Assembly (NCBI RefSeq): GCF_052078665.1
Contig: NZ_JBQJIK010000001.1
Coordinates: 1 to 64,000, forward strand
DNA length: 64,000 nt
Direction of reading: 5' to 3'
Source of the DNA: Inquilinus sp052078665
GTDB taxonomy: Bacteria > Pseudomonadota > Alphaproteobacteria > DSM-16000 > Inquilinaceae
Positions 16,781 to 24,905 of this stretch are shown here, in pieces. Within the stretch, counting starts at the first letter, position 1; each line of letters opens with the position of its first letter. The notes below the pieces were generated by a model. The model did no database searches. It worked only from the letters and a program-made list of their open reading frames with translations, and was not told the origin of the DNA. The position numbers were made by a program, and so were the translations under genes.

Positions 16781-18814
16781 GTGACCATCTACACCGGCAC
16801 CGTTGATCCCGACTACATCTACGGCCTTACCGATTCCGTCGTGGTGCCGCCCGGCGCCAACGGCGTGCAGCTCGATCTGTCGGGCGACGACACGCTGAGC
16901 GGGGTGGGCGGCGACGACTTCGTCCTGGCCGGCGCCGGCAACGATGTCGTCGATGGCGGCGACGGCGCCGACCAGCTCGACGGCGGCACCGGGGACGACC
17001 TGCTGCGCGGCGGCCTCGGGCCGGATCAGCTGACCGGCGGCGACGGCATCGACACGGCCGACTACAGCACCAGCGGCAAGCCGGTGATCGTGGATCTCTA
17101 TCTGGGGACCGGCTCGGCCGGGGATGCCGAGGACGACACCCTGGCCGGCATCGAGAACGTCACCGGCAGCGCCGGCGACGACACCATCGACGGGGGCACG
17201 GACGACAACGTCCTGTCCGGCCTCGCCGGGGACGACCTGCTGGTCGGGTATGAGGGCGTCGACACGCTGATCGGCGGCGACGGCGACGACTTCATCGCCG
17301 GGGACTTCGAGCCGGGGGCCGGCAGTTGCGGCTGCGGCGACGGGCCCGACCTGTTGCAGGGCGGCGCGGGCGACGACACGCTCTTCGGCGGCGGCGACGC
17401 CGACCGGCTGGAGGGCGGCGCCGGCAACGACCTGATCGGCTATATGGACGGGGCGGAATATGTCGCCGGCGAGGTGATCGACGGCGGCGACGGCTACGAC
17501 ATCATCGCCTTCACCCCGCTGCCCGGGGCGGACACGCTGCTGGTGCTGCAGGGCGCCTCGCTGAGCGGCATCGAGGAGATCGATCTCGGCTTCCCGGGCG
17601 GTCCGGTCGGCCTGCCGGCGCATCTGATGCTGATCGGCGGGCTGTCCAACCTGCTGATCGTCGGCAGCGACGACCGCAACGTGGTCACCGCCGGCGACGG
17701 CAACGACACGGTCCGCGGCCTGGGCGGCGCCGACGTGCTGCTCGGCGGCCTCGGCAACGACAGGCTCGAGGGCGGCACCGGGGCGGACCAGCTCGACGGC
17801 GGCGCCGGCGGCGATACCATCAGCGGCTTCTTGGGCATTGACACGCTCACCGGCGGTGACGGCAATGATGCGCTCAATGGCGGTGCGGACGCCGATGCGA
17901 TCAATGGCGGCGCCGGCGTCGACATTGCCGACTACAACGGCAGCGGCGTCGGGGTCACGGTCAACCTGGCGACCAACATCAGCACCGGCGGCTACGCCCA
18001 GGGCGACACCCTGGCGAATGTCGAGAACCTGCAGGGCAGCGCCTTCGGCGACGTCCTGACCGGCGACGGCGCGGCGAACGCACTGCGGGGCCTGGGCGGC
18101 AACGACGTGCTCGACGGCGGCGACGGCTGGGACACCCTCGAAGGCGGCGTGGGCGACGATCAGCTGGTGGGCGGCGCCGGCGGCGACCTCCTGCGCGGCG
18201 GCGCCGGTGCCGACCACCTGACCGGCGGTGCCGACTACGACATTGCCAGCTACTGGGACAGCACCGTGGGCGTGATCATCAACCTCCAGACCGGGATCAA
18301 CACCGGCGGCACGGCTCAGGGCGACACGATCGACAATGACATCGAGACGATCAACGGCAGCAACCACGACGATGTCATGACCGGCAATGCCCAGAGCAAT
18401 GCGTTCATCGGATTTGATGGGGCCGACGCCCTCAGCGGCGGCGGCGGCAACGATGTGCTTCGCGGAGGCGTCGGCGCCGACATCCTGAACGGCGGAACCG
18501 GCGCGGACTATTTCAGCTACACCGCAGTCTCCGACAGCACCGCCGCGGCCGCCGACACGATCCAGGACTTCCAGAAGGGGATCGATGTGGTCTCCCTGAG
18601 GCTGATCGATGCCGACGGCAACTCCGGGAACGGCGACACGGCCTTCAGCTTCATCGGCACCGACGCCTTCACCGGCGTCCCCGGGCAGCTTCGCTACGAG
18701 ATCACCGGCGGCACGACGACGGTCTCGGCCGATGTGAGCGGCGACGGCACCGCCGACATGGTCATCCATCTCGATGGCGCGATCGCGATGCAGGCCGCGT
18801 ACTTCCTGCTCTAA
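16781..18814 (+). CDS. RTX calcium-binding repeat protein, type I secretion substrate
   Basis: This 677-residue acidic protein consists almost entirely of GGxGxDxLx nonapeptide repeats that form calcium-binding beta-rolls. Three longer modules of the type DY..SG..V.VNL....STGG.AQGDTL interrupt the repeats. The C-terminal ~85 residues (from DTIQDFQKGIDVVSL) match the serralysin-type C-terminal region that carries the uncleaved type I secretion signal, ending AAYFLL. There is no N-terminal signal and no catalytic domain, so a structural, adhesive or matrix role is more likely than an enzyme. The start is GTG with GGAGAG seven bases upstream. No HlyB/HlyD/TolC-type exporter is in the window. An odd CGCGD insertion breaks the repeats near residue 185. 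Confidence 0.88.
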   Translation: MTIYTGTVDPDYIYGLTDSVVVPPGANGVQLDLSGDDTLSGVGGDDFVLAGAGNDVVDGGDGADQLDGGTGDDLLRGGLGPDQLTGGDGIDTADYSTSGKPVIVDLYLGTGSAGDAEDDTLAGIENVTGSAGDDTIDGGTDDNVLSGLAGDDLLVGYEGVDTLIGGDGDDFIAGDFEPGAGSCGCGDGPDLLQGGAGDDTLFGGGDADRLEGGAGNDLIGYMDGAEYVAGEVIDGGDGYDIIAFTPLPGADTLLVLQGASLSGIEEIDLGFPGGPVGLPAHLMLIGGLSNLLIVGSDDRNVVTAGDGNDTVRGLGGADVLLGGLGNDRLEGGTGADQLDGGAGGDTISGFLGIDTLTGGDGNDALNGGADADAINGGAGVDIADYNGSGVGVTVNLATNISTGGYAQGDTLANVENLQGSAFGDVLTGDGAANALRGLGGNDVLDGGDGWDTLEGGVGDDQLVGGAGGDLLRGGAGADHLTGGADYDIASYWDSTVGVIINLQTGINTGGTAQGDTIDNDIETINGSNHDDVMTGNAQSNAFIGFDGADALSGGGGNDVLRGGVGADILNGGTGADYFSYTAVSDSTAAAADTIQDFQKGIDVVSLRLIDADGNSGNGDTAFSFIGTDAFTGVPGQLRYEITGGTTTVSADVSGDGTADMVIHLDGAIAMQAAYFLL

Positions 18815-18903
18815 GGGCGATCACCCGTGCGGACCGGCGCCGACTTCGTCTAGAGTGGGCCGCCGCCATAAGGCGGCGCCCGCAGGGGCGAAGAAGGACA
18901 GGG

Positions 18904-20076
18904 ATGGTGATCGAGCTGCAGACCAACGAGCCGGCGCCGGAGGCGACGCTCGCCAACTGGCGCCAGGCGCCCTACAGCCGCTGGGGCTTCCGCAACGTCC
19001 GCCGGCTGGTGCCGGTGGCGGAGATTTCCCGCGGCGACTTCGCCGCCTGCCTGAGGCCCGGGTCGGCGCTGGATCTGGACCGGGTCGCGGTGCCGGGGCA
19101 GAGCGGGTCGGTGGCCCGGCTGATGGCCGAGAGCGACACCGATGGGATCCTGGTGCTGCATCGCGGCGCGGTGGTGGCCGAGCACTACGCTCCCGGGCTG
19201 GACCCGAAGACGCAGCACATCGTTTTCTCGATCAGCAAGTCGATCACCGGCCTGATCGCCGGCATCCTGGTCGACCGCGGCCGGCTCGACCCCGCGGCGC
19301 CGGTGACCGCCTATGTGCCGGAGGCGGCGGGCTCGGCCTATGACCGCGCCACCGTCCGGCATGTGCTGGACATGACGGTCGGTATCCGCTTCGTCGAGGA
19401 CTATGTCGACCCGGCCGGCGACGTCGCCCGCTACCGAGTCGCCATGGGCTGGAATCCGCCTAGCGAGGTGGCGCGGGACAACGACCTGCACGGCTTCATC
19501 GCCCGTCTGCCGGCCGACGGCAGCCGGCATGGCGAGACCTTCCACTACGTCTCGCCCAACTCCGACATGCTGGGCTGGATCTGCGAGCGCGCCTCCGGCA
19601 TGCGCTTCGCCGCGCTGGTGTCCGAGCTGCTGTGGCGGCCGATGTGGGCGGAGGCGGATGCCTATGTCACGCTCGACCGGCTCGGCGCGCCGCGCACCGC
19701 CGGCGGCATCGGCATGACCCTGCGGGACCTGGCCCGGATCGGCGAGCTGATGCGGCGGGACGGCCGCGTCGGCGGCATCCAGGTGGTGCCGCAGGGCTGG
19801 GTCGACGACATCCTCGACCACGGCGACCCGCAGGCCTGGGCGCGGGGCGACCTGGCGCAGCTGGCGCCGCAGGGGCGCTACCGCAGCCAGTGGTACGTGC
19901 TGGGGCCGGGCCGGGACGTGGTCTGCGGCATCGGCATCCACGGCCAGTGGATCTATGTCGACCGCGCGGCGGAGCTGGTCATCGCCAAGATGTCGTCGCA
20001 GCCCGCGGCGGTCGACGACGCGCTCGACCACCGGCTGCTGGCCGGCTTCCGGGCGATCTCGCAGGCTTTGGGGTAG
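18904..20076 (+). CDS. Serine hydrolase of the class C beta-lactamase/6-aminohexanoate-dimer hydrolase fold
   Basis: This 390-residue protein has the SxxK catalytic motif as SISK (Ser109, Lys112). The tyrosine motif lies in HYVSPNSDMLGW and a third-motif equivalent in GIHGQWIYVD. These place it in the beta-lactamase/DD-peptidase fold group, closest in style to NylB/EstB esterases. There is no signal peptide, so it is probably cytoplasmic, which argues against true beta-lactamase activity. The start has GAAGGA upstream. The substrate is unknown. Neighbours give no pathway clue. Confidence 0.8.
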   Translation: MVIELQTNEPAPEATLANWRQAPYSRWGFRNVRRLVPVAEISRGDFAACLRPGSALDLDRVAVPGQSGSVARLMAESDTDGILVLHRGAVVAEHYAPGLDPKTQHIVFSISKSITGLIAGILVDRGRLDPAAPVTAYVPEAAGSAYDRATVRHVLDMTVGIRFVEDYVDPAGDVARYRVAMGWNPPSEVARDNDLHGFIARLPADGSRHGETFHYVSPNSDMLGWICERASGMRFAALVSELLWRPMWAEADAYVTLDRLGAPRTAGGIGMTLRDLARIGELMRRDGRVGGIQVVPQGWVDDILDHGDPQAWARGDLAQLAPQGRYRSQWYVLGPGRDVVCGIGIHGQWIYVDRAAELVIAKMSSQPAAVDDALDHRLLAGFRAISQALG

Positions 20077-20085
20077 GTGAAGAAG

Positions 20086-20113
20086 GACCCGAGGCCGGAG
20101 GCCCCGGGTCTTG
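20086..20113 (+). terminator. Hairpin after the serine hydrolase gene
   Basis: GACCCGAGGCC and GGCCCCGGGTC pair over 11 positions with one mismatch and a three-base loop, then CTTGC. It is a moderate terminator between two convergent genes. Confidence 0.45.
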
Positions 20114-20128
20114 CGCGGTGCGTGACCG

Positions 20129-20587
20129 TCAGCTCTTCTTCACCCGATAGGTCTCGTGGCAGGCGCCGCAGGACTGGCCGACGGCCGGGAAGGCGGCCTT
20201 CACCTTGGCCACATCGCCGGCCTGGGCGGCGGCATCCAGCGCCACGATGGCGTCGTGGTTGGCCTTCACCTTGGTCTGGAAATCGGCCCAGTTGGCCCAG
20301 ATCTCCGGCTTGGCCGCGCTCTTGCCGACGCCGACCGCGGTGCCTTCGGGGAAGAGGGCCAGCAACTGGGCGCTCACCCCCGCCATCTTGCCGGTCGCCG
20401 CCTTGACGTCGTCGATCGTGCCCTGGTTGTCGCGCACGAAGCCGGTCAGGGTCTTGGCGCTGGCGCCGTAGGTCTTCATCGCATCCTCGCGCTGGGTCAC
20501 CACCTCCTCGGGCGTGGCCGCCCAGGCGATGGCGGCGCCGCAGCTGACGATGGCGGCGGTGATGACGGCGAACTTCAACGAACGCAT
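20129..20587 (-). CDS. Cytochrome c'
   Basis: This 152-residue periplasmic protein has a Sec signal (MRSLKFAVITAAIVSCGAAI, cleavage near AWA). A four-helix-bundle-like body follows, with the C-terminal heme motif CGACHETYR typical of cytochrome c', where the heme motif lies at the end. Members bind NO or CO and protect against nitrosative stress. The frame is open further upstream, but this ATG has GGGAGG at the right distance and begins the signal peptide. It is transcribed divergently from rpmJ across a 248-base gap holding two palindromes. Confidence 0.88.
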   Translation of the reverse strand: MRSLKFAVITAAIVSCGAAIAWAATPEEVVTQREDAMKTYGASAKTLTGFVRDNQGTIDDVKAATGKMAGVSAQLLALFPEGTAVGVGKSAAKPEIWANWADFQTKVKANHDAIVALDAAAQAGDVAKVKAAFPAVGQSCGACHETYRVKKS

Positions 20588-20691
20588 GGTGCCTCCCCTC
20601 GGGTGGGTGCCGGTCCGACGATGATGGGCGCGAGTATGCTGGAGGAATTGTTGCGATCTCCAGCGTGTTCGGGCTCCGGCCCTTGGTTCGC

Positions 20692-20728
20692 TGCGACGTG
20701 TCGCAGGGTTACGCACCAAATTGGTGCG
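20692..20728. promoter_or_regulatory. Two adjacent palindromes between cytochrome c' and rpmJ
   Basis: TGCGAC-GT-GTCGCA (20692-20705) and CGCACCAA-A-TTGGTGCG (20712-20728) are both perfect inverted repeats. The second ends seven bases before the rpmJ -35 box. They are candidate operators for either divergent gene. Confidence 0.4.
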
Positions 20729-20735
20729 CGCGTGG

Positions 20736-20764
20736 TTGACAGGATGCGGGGCGGACACTATGGT
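20736..20764 (+). promoter_or_regulatory. Sigma-70 promoter of rpmJ
   Basis: A consensus TTGACA (20736-20741) is separated by exactly 17 bases from TATGGT (20759-20764). It lies 70 bases upstream of the L36 start. Confidence 0.7.
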
Positions 20765-20835
20765 CCGCGCCTTGAATTCCGGCCCGCGAGCCCGTGCTCC
20801 CGGCGGCGCCGGCGCTGCCGCATGGGATATGGATT

Positions 20836-20961
20836 ATGAAAGTCGCGAACTCGCTCAAGACCCTGAAGACCCGTCACCGCGCTTGCCGCGTCGTCCGCCG
20901 CAAGGGCCGTGTCTATGTCATCAACAAGGAGAATCCGCGCTTCAAGGCGCGCCAGGGCTGA
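20836..20961 (+). CDS. rpmJ: 50S ribosomal protein L36 (bL36)
   Basis: This 41-residue basic protein reads MKVANSLKTLKTRHRACRVV at its start and VINKENPRFKARQG at its end, which is L36 of the kind found as a stand-alone gene in alphaproteobacteria. It has a single cysteine, so the usual zinc ribbon (three Cys plus His) is absent and it is the zinc-independent type. It has its own promoter with perfect spacing and a strong terminator, so it is a monocistronic unit. The call is firm despite the short length. Confidence 0.93.
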   Translation: MKVANSLKTLKTRHRACRVVRRKGRVYVINKENPRFKARQG

Positions 20962-20986
20962 TCTCAGCCGCTCCTTGAGCCGATCG

Positions 20987-21020
20987 AAGGCCGCGTCCCT
21001 GGACGCGGCCTTTTGATTTT
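20987..21020 (+). terminator. Intrinsic terminator of rpmJ
   Basis: AAGGCCGCGTC and GACGCGGCCTT form an 11-bp stem with a tight loop, followed by TTGATTTT, 26 bases after the rpmJ stop. Confidence 0.8.
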
Positions 21021-21080
21021 GGCGGCCGAGCTTGCCGGATCGGCCCGGCCTTCCTATCGTCCGCGGCGGAGGTTCCGCCG

Positions 21081-22568
21081 ATGAAGATGCCAGCCCCCGA
21101 TGCCGCCGTCATGGCACGCCGCGAGGAGATCGTCGCGGCGCTGCGCGCCATCGTGCCGGGCGAGGGCGTGATCACGGCGGAGAGCGAGCGCCGCGCCTAT
21201 GAATCGGACGGGCTGACCGCCTATCGCACCCTGCCGATGATCGTGGTGCTGCCCTCGACCACCGCGCAGGTCTCGGCGGTGCTGCGCACCTGCCAGGCGA
21301 TGGGGGTGAAGGTGGTGCCGCGCGGATCCGGCACCTCGCTGTCCGGCGGCGCCCTGCCGCTGGAGGACGGCGTGCTGCTCGGCCTCGGCAAGTTCAACAA
21401 GATGCTGGAGATCGATTTCGACAACCGCTGCGCCCGGGTGCAGCCGGGGGTGACCAATCTCGGCATCACCAACGCCGTGGCCCATGCCGGCTTCTACTAC
21501 GCGCCCGACCCGTCCAGCCAGATCGCCTGCAGCATCGGCGGCAATGTCGCCGAGAATTCCGGCGGCGTGCACTGCCTGAAATACGGGCTGACCACCAACA
21601 ATTTGCTGGGGCTGGAGGTGGTGCTGATCGACGGCACCGTGCTGCGCCTCGGCGGCAAGCACCTCGACTCGCCGGGCTACGACCTGCTCGGCGTGCTCAC
21701 CGGCTCGGAAGGGCTGCTGGCCGTGGTCACCGAGGTGACGGTGCGGCTGCTGCGCCGCCCGGCGACCCAGCGCGCCGTGCTGATGGGCTTCCCGTCGTCC
21801 GAGGCCGGCGGCGACTGCGTCGCCCGGATCATCGGCGCCGGCATCATCCCGGGCGGGCTGGAGATGATGGACAAGCCCGCCATCCACGCGGCGGAGGCCT
21901 TCGTCAAGGCCGGCTATCCCCTGGATGTCGAGGCGCTGCTGATCTGCGAGATGGACGGGCCGGAGGCCGAGGTCGATCACCTGATCGGGCGGGTCGAATC
22001 GATCGGCCGCGACTGCGGCGCCACGATCTGCGTCGTCAGCCGCAGCGAGGAGGAGCGGCTGCGCTTCTGGGCCGGGCGCAAGGCCGCCTTCCCCGCGGTC
22101 GGCCGGATCAGCCCCGACTATTACTGCATGGACGGCACCATCCCGCGGAAGCGCCTGCCCGAGGTGCTGGCCCGGATGCAGGAGATGTCGCGCCGCCACG
22201 GGCTGCGCGTCGCCAATGTCTTCCATGCCGGCGACGGCAACCTGCACCCGCTGATCCTGTACGACGCCAATGTGCCGGGCGAGCTGGAGAAGGCCGAGGA
22301 GTTCGGCTCGGACATCCTGAGGCTGTGCGTCGAGGTCGGCGGCGTGCTGACCGGCGAGCACGGCGTCGGGGTCGAGAAGCGCGACCTGATGGAGGTGCAG
22401 TTCGGGCCGGAGGACCTGGCGCAGCAGCAGCGGCTGAAATGCGCCTTCGACCCGGACGGGCTGCTGAACCCCGGCAAGGTGTTCCCGACCCTGCACCGCT
22501 GCGCCGAGCTCGGCCGGGTGCACATCCACCACGGCGCCACGCGCTTCCCCGACCTGCCGCGCTTCTGA
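21081..22568 (+). CDS. glcD: Glycolate oxidase FAD subunit GlcD
   Basis: This 495-residue subunit of the membrane-associated glycolate dehydrogenase oxidises glycolate to glyoxylate. An FAD-binding PCMH domain occupies the N-terminal half (VVPRGSGTSLSGGALP, IGGNVAENSGGVHCLKYG). A FAD-oxidase C-terminal domain follows with FHAGDGNLHPLI and TGEHGVGVEKRDLM. The length matches GlcD. glcE follows four bases after the stop, so the two are one transcript. The glyoxylate produced could meet the glyoxylate shunt encoded elsewhere in the window. Confidence 0.93.
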   Translation: MKMPAPDAAVMARREEIVAALRAIVPGEGVITAESERRAYESDGLTAYRTLPMIVVLPSTTAQVSAVLRTCQAMGVKVVPRGSGTSLSGGALPLEDGVLLGLGKFNKMLEIDFDNRCARVQPGVTNLGITNAVAHAGFYYAPDPSSQIACSIGGNVAENSGGVHCLKYGLTTNNLLGLEVVLIDGTVLRLGGKHLDSPGYDLLGVLTGSEGLLAVVTEVTVRLLRRPATQRAVLMGFPSSEAGGDCVARIIGAGIIPGGLEMMDKPAIHAAEAFVKAGYPLDVEALLICEMDGPEAEVDHLIGRVESIGRDCGATICVVSRSEEERLRFWAGRKAAFPAVGRISPDYYCMDGTIPRKRLPEVLARMQEMSRRHGLRVANVFHAGDGNLHPLILYDANVPGELEKAEEFGSDILRLCVEVGGVLTGEHGVGVEKRDLMEVQFGPEDLAQQQRLKCAFDPDGLLNPGKVFPTLHRCAELGRVHIHHGATRFPDLPRF

Positions 22569-22572
22569 GCCG

Positions 22573-23763
22573 ATGACCGAGACCCTGAAGCCCGAGACCG
22601 ACGACCAGGTGGTCGAGATCGTCCGCTGGGCGCTGGCCGGCGAGGCGCCGCTGGAGCTGGTCGGCCGCGGCAGCAAGCGCGGCTTCGGCCGGCCGGTGCA
22701 GGCGGCGCATGCGCTCGACCTCTCCGGCCTCGCCGGGATCGAGGTGTACGAGCCGGAGGAGCTGGTGCTGACCGCCCGCCCCGGCACGCCGATGGCGGAG
22801 ATCGAGGCGGCGCTGGCCGCCCGCGGCCAGGCCCTGGCCTTCGAGCCGCCCGATCTCGGCCCGCTCTATGGCGGCCCGGCCGGCGCCGGCACGCTCGGCG
22901 GCGCCGTCGGCTGCAACCTGTCGGGACCGCGGCGGCTGAAGGCCGGGGCCGCGCGCGACCATGTGCTGGGGATCGATGCGGTGTCCGGCCGCGGCCAGGC
23001 CTTCAGATCCGGCGGGCGGGTGGTGAAGAACGTCACCGGCTACGACCTGCCGAAGCTGCTGACCGGCGCTTTCGGCACCCTCGCCGCCATGACCCGGATC
23101 ACGGTCAAGGTGCTGCCGGCGCCGGAGACGGTGCGCACCCTGGCCATCGCCGGGCTGGACGATACCGCCGGCGTCGCCGTGCTGACCCGGGCCCTGACCA
23201 GCCCCTACGAGGTGTCGGGCGCGGCCCATCTGCCGGCCGGCATCCTGGGTGATACCGCGCGCAGCCTGGTCCGGATCGAGGGCTTCGGCCCCTCGGTCGA
23301 CAGCCGGGTGGCGTCGCTGTCGCAGCTGCTGGGGGACGCCGGCCTGATCGCCGTGCTCGACCCCGGCGAATCGGTCGATCTCTGGCGCCGGATCCGCGAT
23401 GTCGCCCCCTTCGCCGCGGACGCCTCGGGCAGTGATGGGCGTGCGGTGTGGCGGGTGTCGGTGGCGCCGACCGCAGGTCCCGGGGTCGCGGCCGCCGCCG
23501 GCGGGGCGCATTACTTCGATTGGGGCGGCGGGCTGGTCTGGATCGCGGTTCCGGCCGATAGCGACGCCGGGGCGGCTGCAATCCGTGCGGCGGTCGCGGC
23601 CGCGGGCGGCGGGCACGCCACCCTGGTCAGGGCACCCGTCGGGCTGCGTGCGGCGCTTTCGGTGTTCGAGCCGCAGCCGCCGGCGCTGGCGGCACTGGAG
23701 CGCCGCGTGCGCGAAGCCTTCGATCCGCGGGGCATCCTGTCGCCCGGCCGGATGACGGCCTGA
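22573..23763 (+). CDS. glcE: Glycolate oxidase FAD-binding subunit GlcE
   Basis: This 396-residue shorter paralogue of GlcD carries one FAD-binding domain (ELVGRGSKRGFGRPV, GTLGGAVGCNLSGPRRLKAG, VVKNVTGYDLPKLLTGAFGT). It ends FDPRGILSPGRM, a typical close for the family. It starts four bases after glcD, so translation is coupled. In the usual glcDEF order glcF would be next. Here it lies 1.1 kb further on, beyond glsB and an antisense gene. Confidence 0.92.
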   Translation: MTETLKPETDDQVVEIVRWALAGEAPLELVGRGSKRGFGRPVQAAHALDLSGLAGIEVYEPEELVLTARPGTPMAEIEAALAARGQALAFEPPDLGPLYGGPAGAGTLGGAVGCNLSGPRRLKAGAARDHVLGIDAVSGRGQAFRSGGRVVKNVTGYDLPKLLTGAFGTLAAMTRITVKVLPAPETVRTLAIAGLDDTAGVAVLTRALTSPYEVSGAAHLPAGILGDTARSLVRIEGFGPSVDSRVASLSQLLGDAGLIAVLDPGESVDLWRRIRDVAPFAADASGSDGRAVWRVSVAPTAGPGVAAAAGGAHYFDWGGGLVWIAVPADSDAGAAAIRAAVAAAGGGHATLVRAPVGLRAALSVFEPQPPALAALERRVREAFDPRGILSPGRMTA

Positions 23764-23832
23764 TAGTAGTCGGCAACCTCAGGCGCGATTGCGGGTTATG
23801 ATGATGCGCGAGTCTCGCCTCGGGGGAGCACC

Positions 23833-24090
23833 ATGGGCATCATCGTCACCATCATCATCGGGTTCGTGATCGGCTTGGTCGCGAAATTCCTGATGCCCGG
23901 GCGCGACCCGGGCGGGTTCATCATCACCATCCTGCTGGGCATTGCCGGCTCTTTCGTCGGCGGCTGGCTCGGACAGCAATTCGGCATCGCTCCGGAAGGC
24001 GGCTTCGGGAAGTTCGCCCTGGGGGTGGTCGGGGCGATCGTGCTCCTGATCATCTACCGCGTCATCGCCGGCCGCAGCAGCGCGGCCTGA
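23833..24090 (+). CDS. GlsB/YeaQ/YmgE-family small membrane protein
   Basis: This 85-residue protein belongs to the transglycosylase-associated (GlsB/YeaQ/YmgE) family. Three hydrophobic helices carry the typical GFVIGLVAKFLMPGRDPGGF and GIAGSFVGGWLGQQFG blocks. Members are inner-membrane proteins often linked to stress, and their biochemical role is unclear. A GGGGGAG site precedes the ATG. It sits between glcE and glcF on the same strand, about 70 bases after glcE, an unusual place for it. Confidence 0.88.
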   Translation: MGIIVTIIIGFVIGLVAKFLMPGRDPGGFIITILLGIAGSFVGGWLGQQFGIAPEGGFGKFALGVVGAIVLLIIYRVIAGRSSAA

Positions 24091-24124
24091 GGTCGACGGG
24101 CGCGGTCCACGGGGCCGCGCCTTT

Positions 24125-24775
24125 CTACTTCACCGGTCTTGCCAGATGCGCGTAGGGCTCGCCGCGGCGCGGCTGCAGCGCCTGTGCCGCATCGCTGTCG
24201 GCATGGGTGACCCGAAGCGACGCCGGGACCCCGTCCGCCGCCAGATCCACCGTTGCGAACACCAGCTCGCCGCAGGGCGCGGGCCAGCCGATCGGCCGCA
24301 GACCCGACACGACCGCCGCCGTATAGGGCGAGCAGTCCGAGGCGACGTCGACGCTCGCCGCCGCCGGCTTGCCGCCGACGAAGCGCCAGACCGCGACCTG
24401 CTTTCCCGTGTGGTCGAACACCGCCGCCGGCTCGCCGAAGCGGGCCTGCAGCGGGGCCAGGGCATCTGCGGCGCTGCGCGGTCCGCCGGCCTCGAAGCGC
24501 ACGGTCTCGGCCACCGAATACAGCCGGTTGCCCTGGGCCGGCGGGGTGAACTGCAGCAACAGCGTGCCGTCGCCCGGCCGCGCCGCGGCGACCAGGCCGG
24601 TCCAAAGCGCCTCGCCCGGCGCGGCGAAGGTCACCGCCTGGCCGGCGAAGGCGGCGGCTTCGCGCGGTGTCTGCCCCAGCGCGATGTCCTGAACCACCGG
24701 CCCTCCGGCCCATGCCGCGCCGGACAGGCCCAGCAGGGCCATGGGCAGGGCGAAGCGTAACCGAACCATCGTCAT
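24125..24775 (-). CDS. Exported hypothetical protein
   Basis: I do not recognise this 216-residue protein. It has a Sec signal peptide (FALPMALLGLSGAAWA, cleavage around residue 23). The body is Ala-rich and beta-prone, with two cysteines (DCSPY and APCGEL) that could form a disulfide, and a region reading LQARFGEPAAVFDHTGKQVAVW. GGGAGG about seven bases before the ATG supports the start. It is antisense to the direction of the glc genes on either side and probably separates them into two transcripts. Confidence 0.65.
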   Translation of the reverse strand: MTMVRLRFALPMALLGLSGAAWAGGPVVQDIALGQTPREAAAFAGQAVTFAAPGEALWTGLVAAARPGDGTLLLQFTPPAQGNRLYSVAETVRFEAGGPRSAADALAPLQARFGEPAAVFDHTGKQVAVWRFVGGKPAAASVDVASDCSPYTAAVVSGLRPIGWPAPCGELVFATVDLAADGVPASLRVTHADSDAAQALQPRRGEPYAHLARPVK

Positions 24776-24905
24776 CTCGGCCTCCCGGTCTTTGCGGCCA
24801 GCGTACTAACCCCTATGCCGGTTGACAACGCCCCCCGCCGCATCGGCCGGGTTCCCTTCGCTCGGGCGCGCAGGCTAGTGTCGGCGCAACGACGGGAGAG
24901 TGCGG

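Noticed and set aside
16781..18814. The GGxGxDxLx repeats as a CRISPR or DNA repeat array
   Set aside because: The periodicity is nine codons within one open frame with diverged DNA, which is protein-level RTX repetition.
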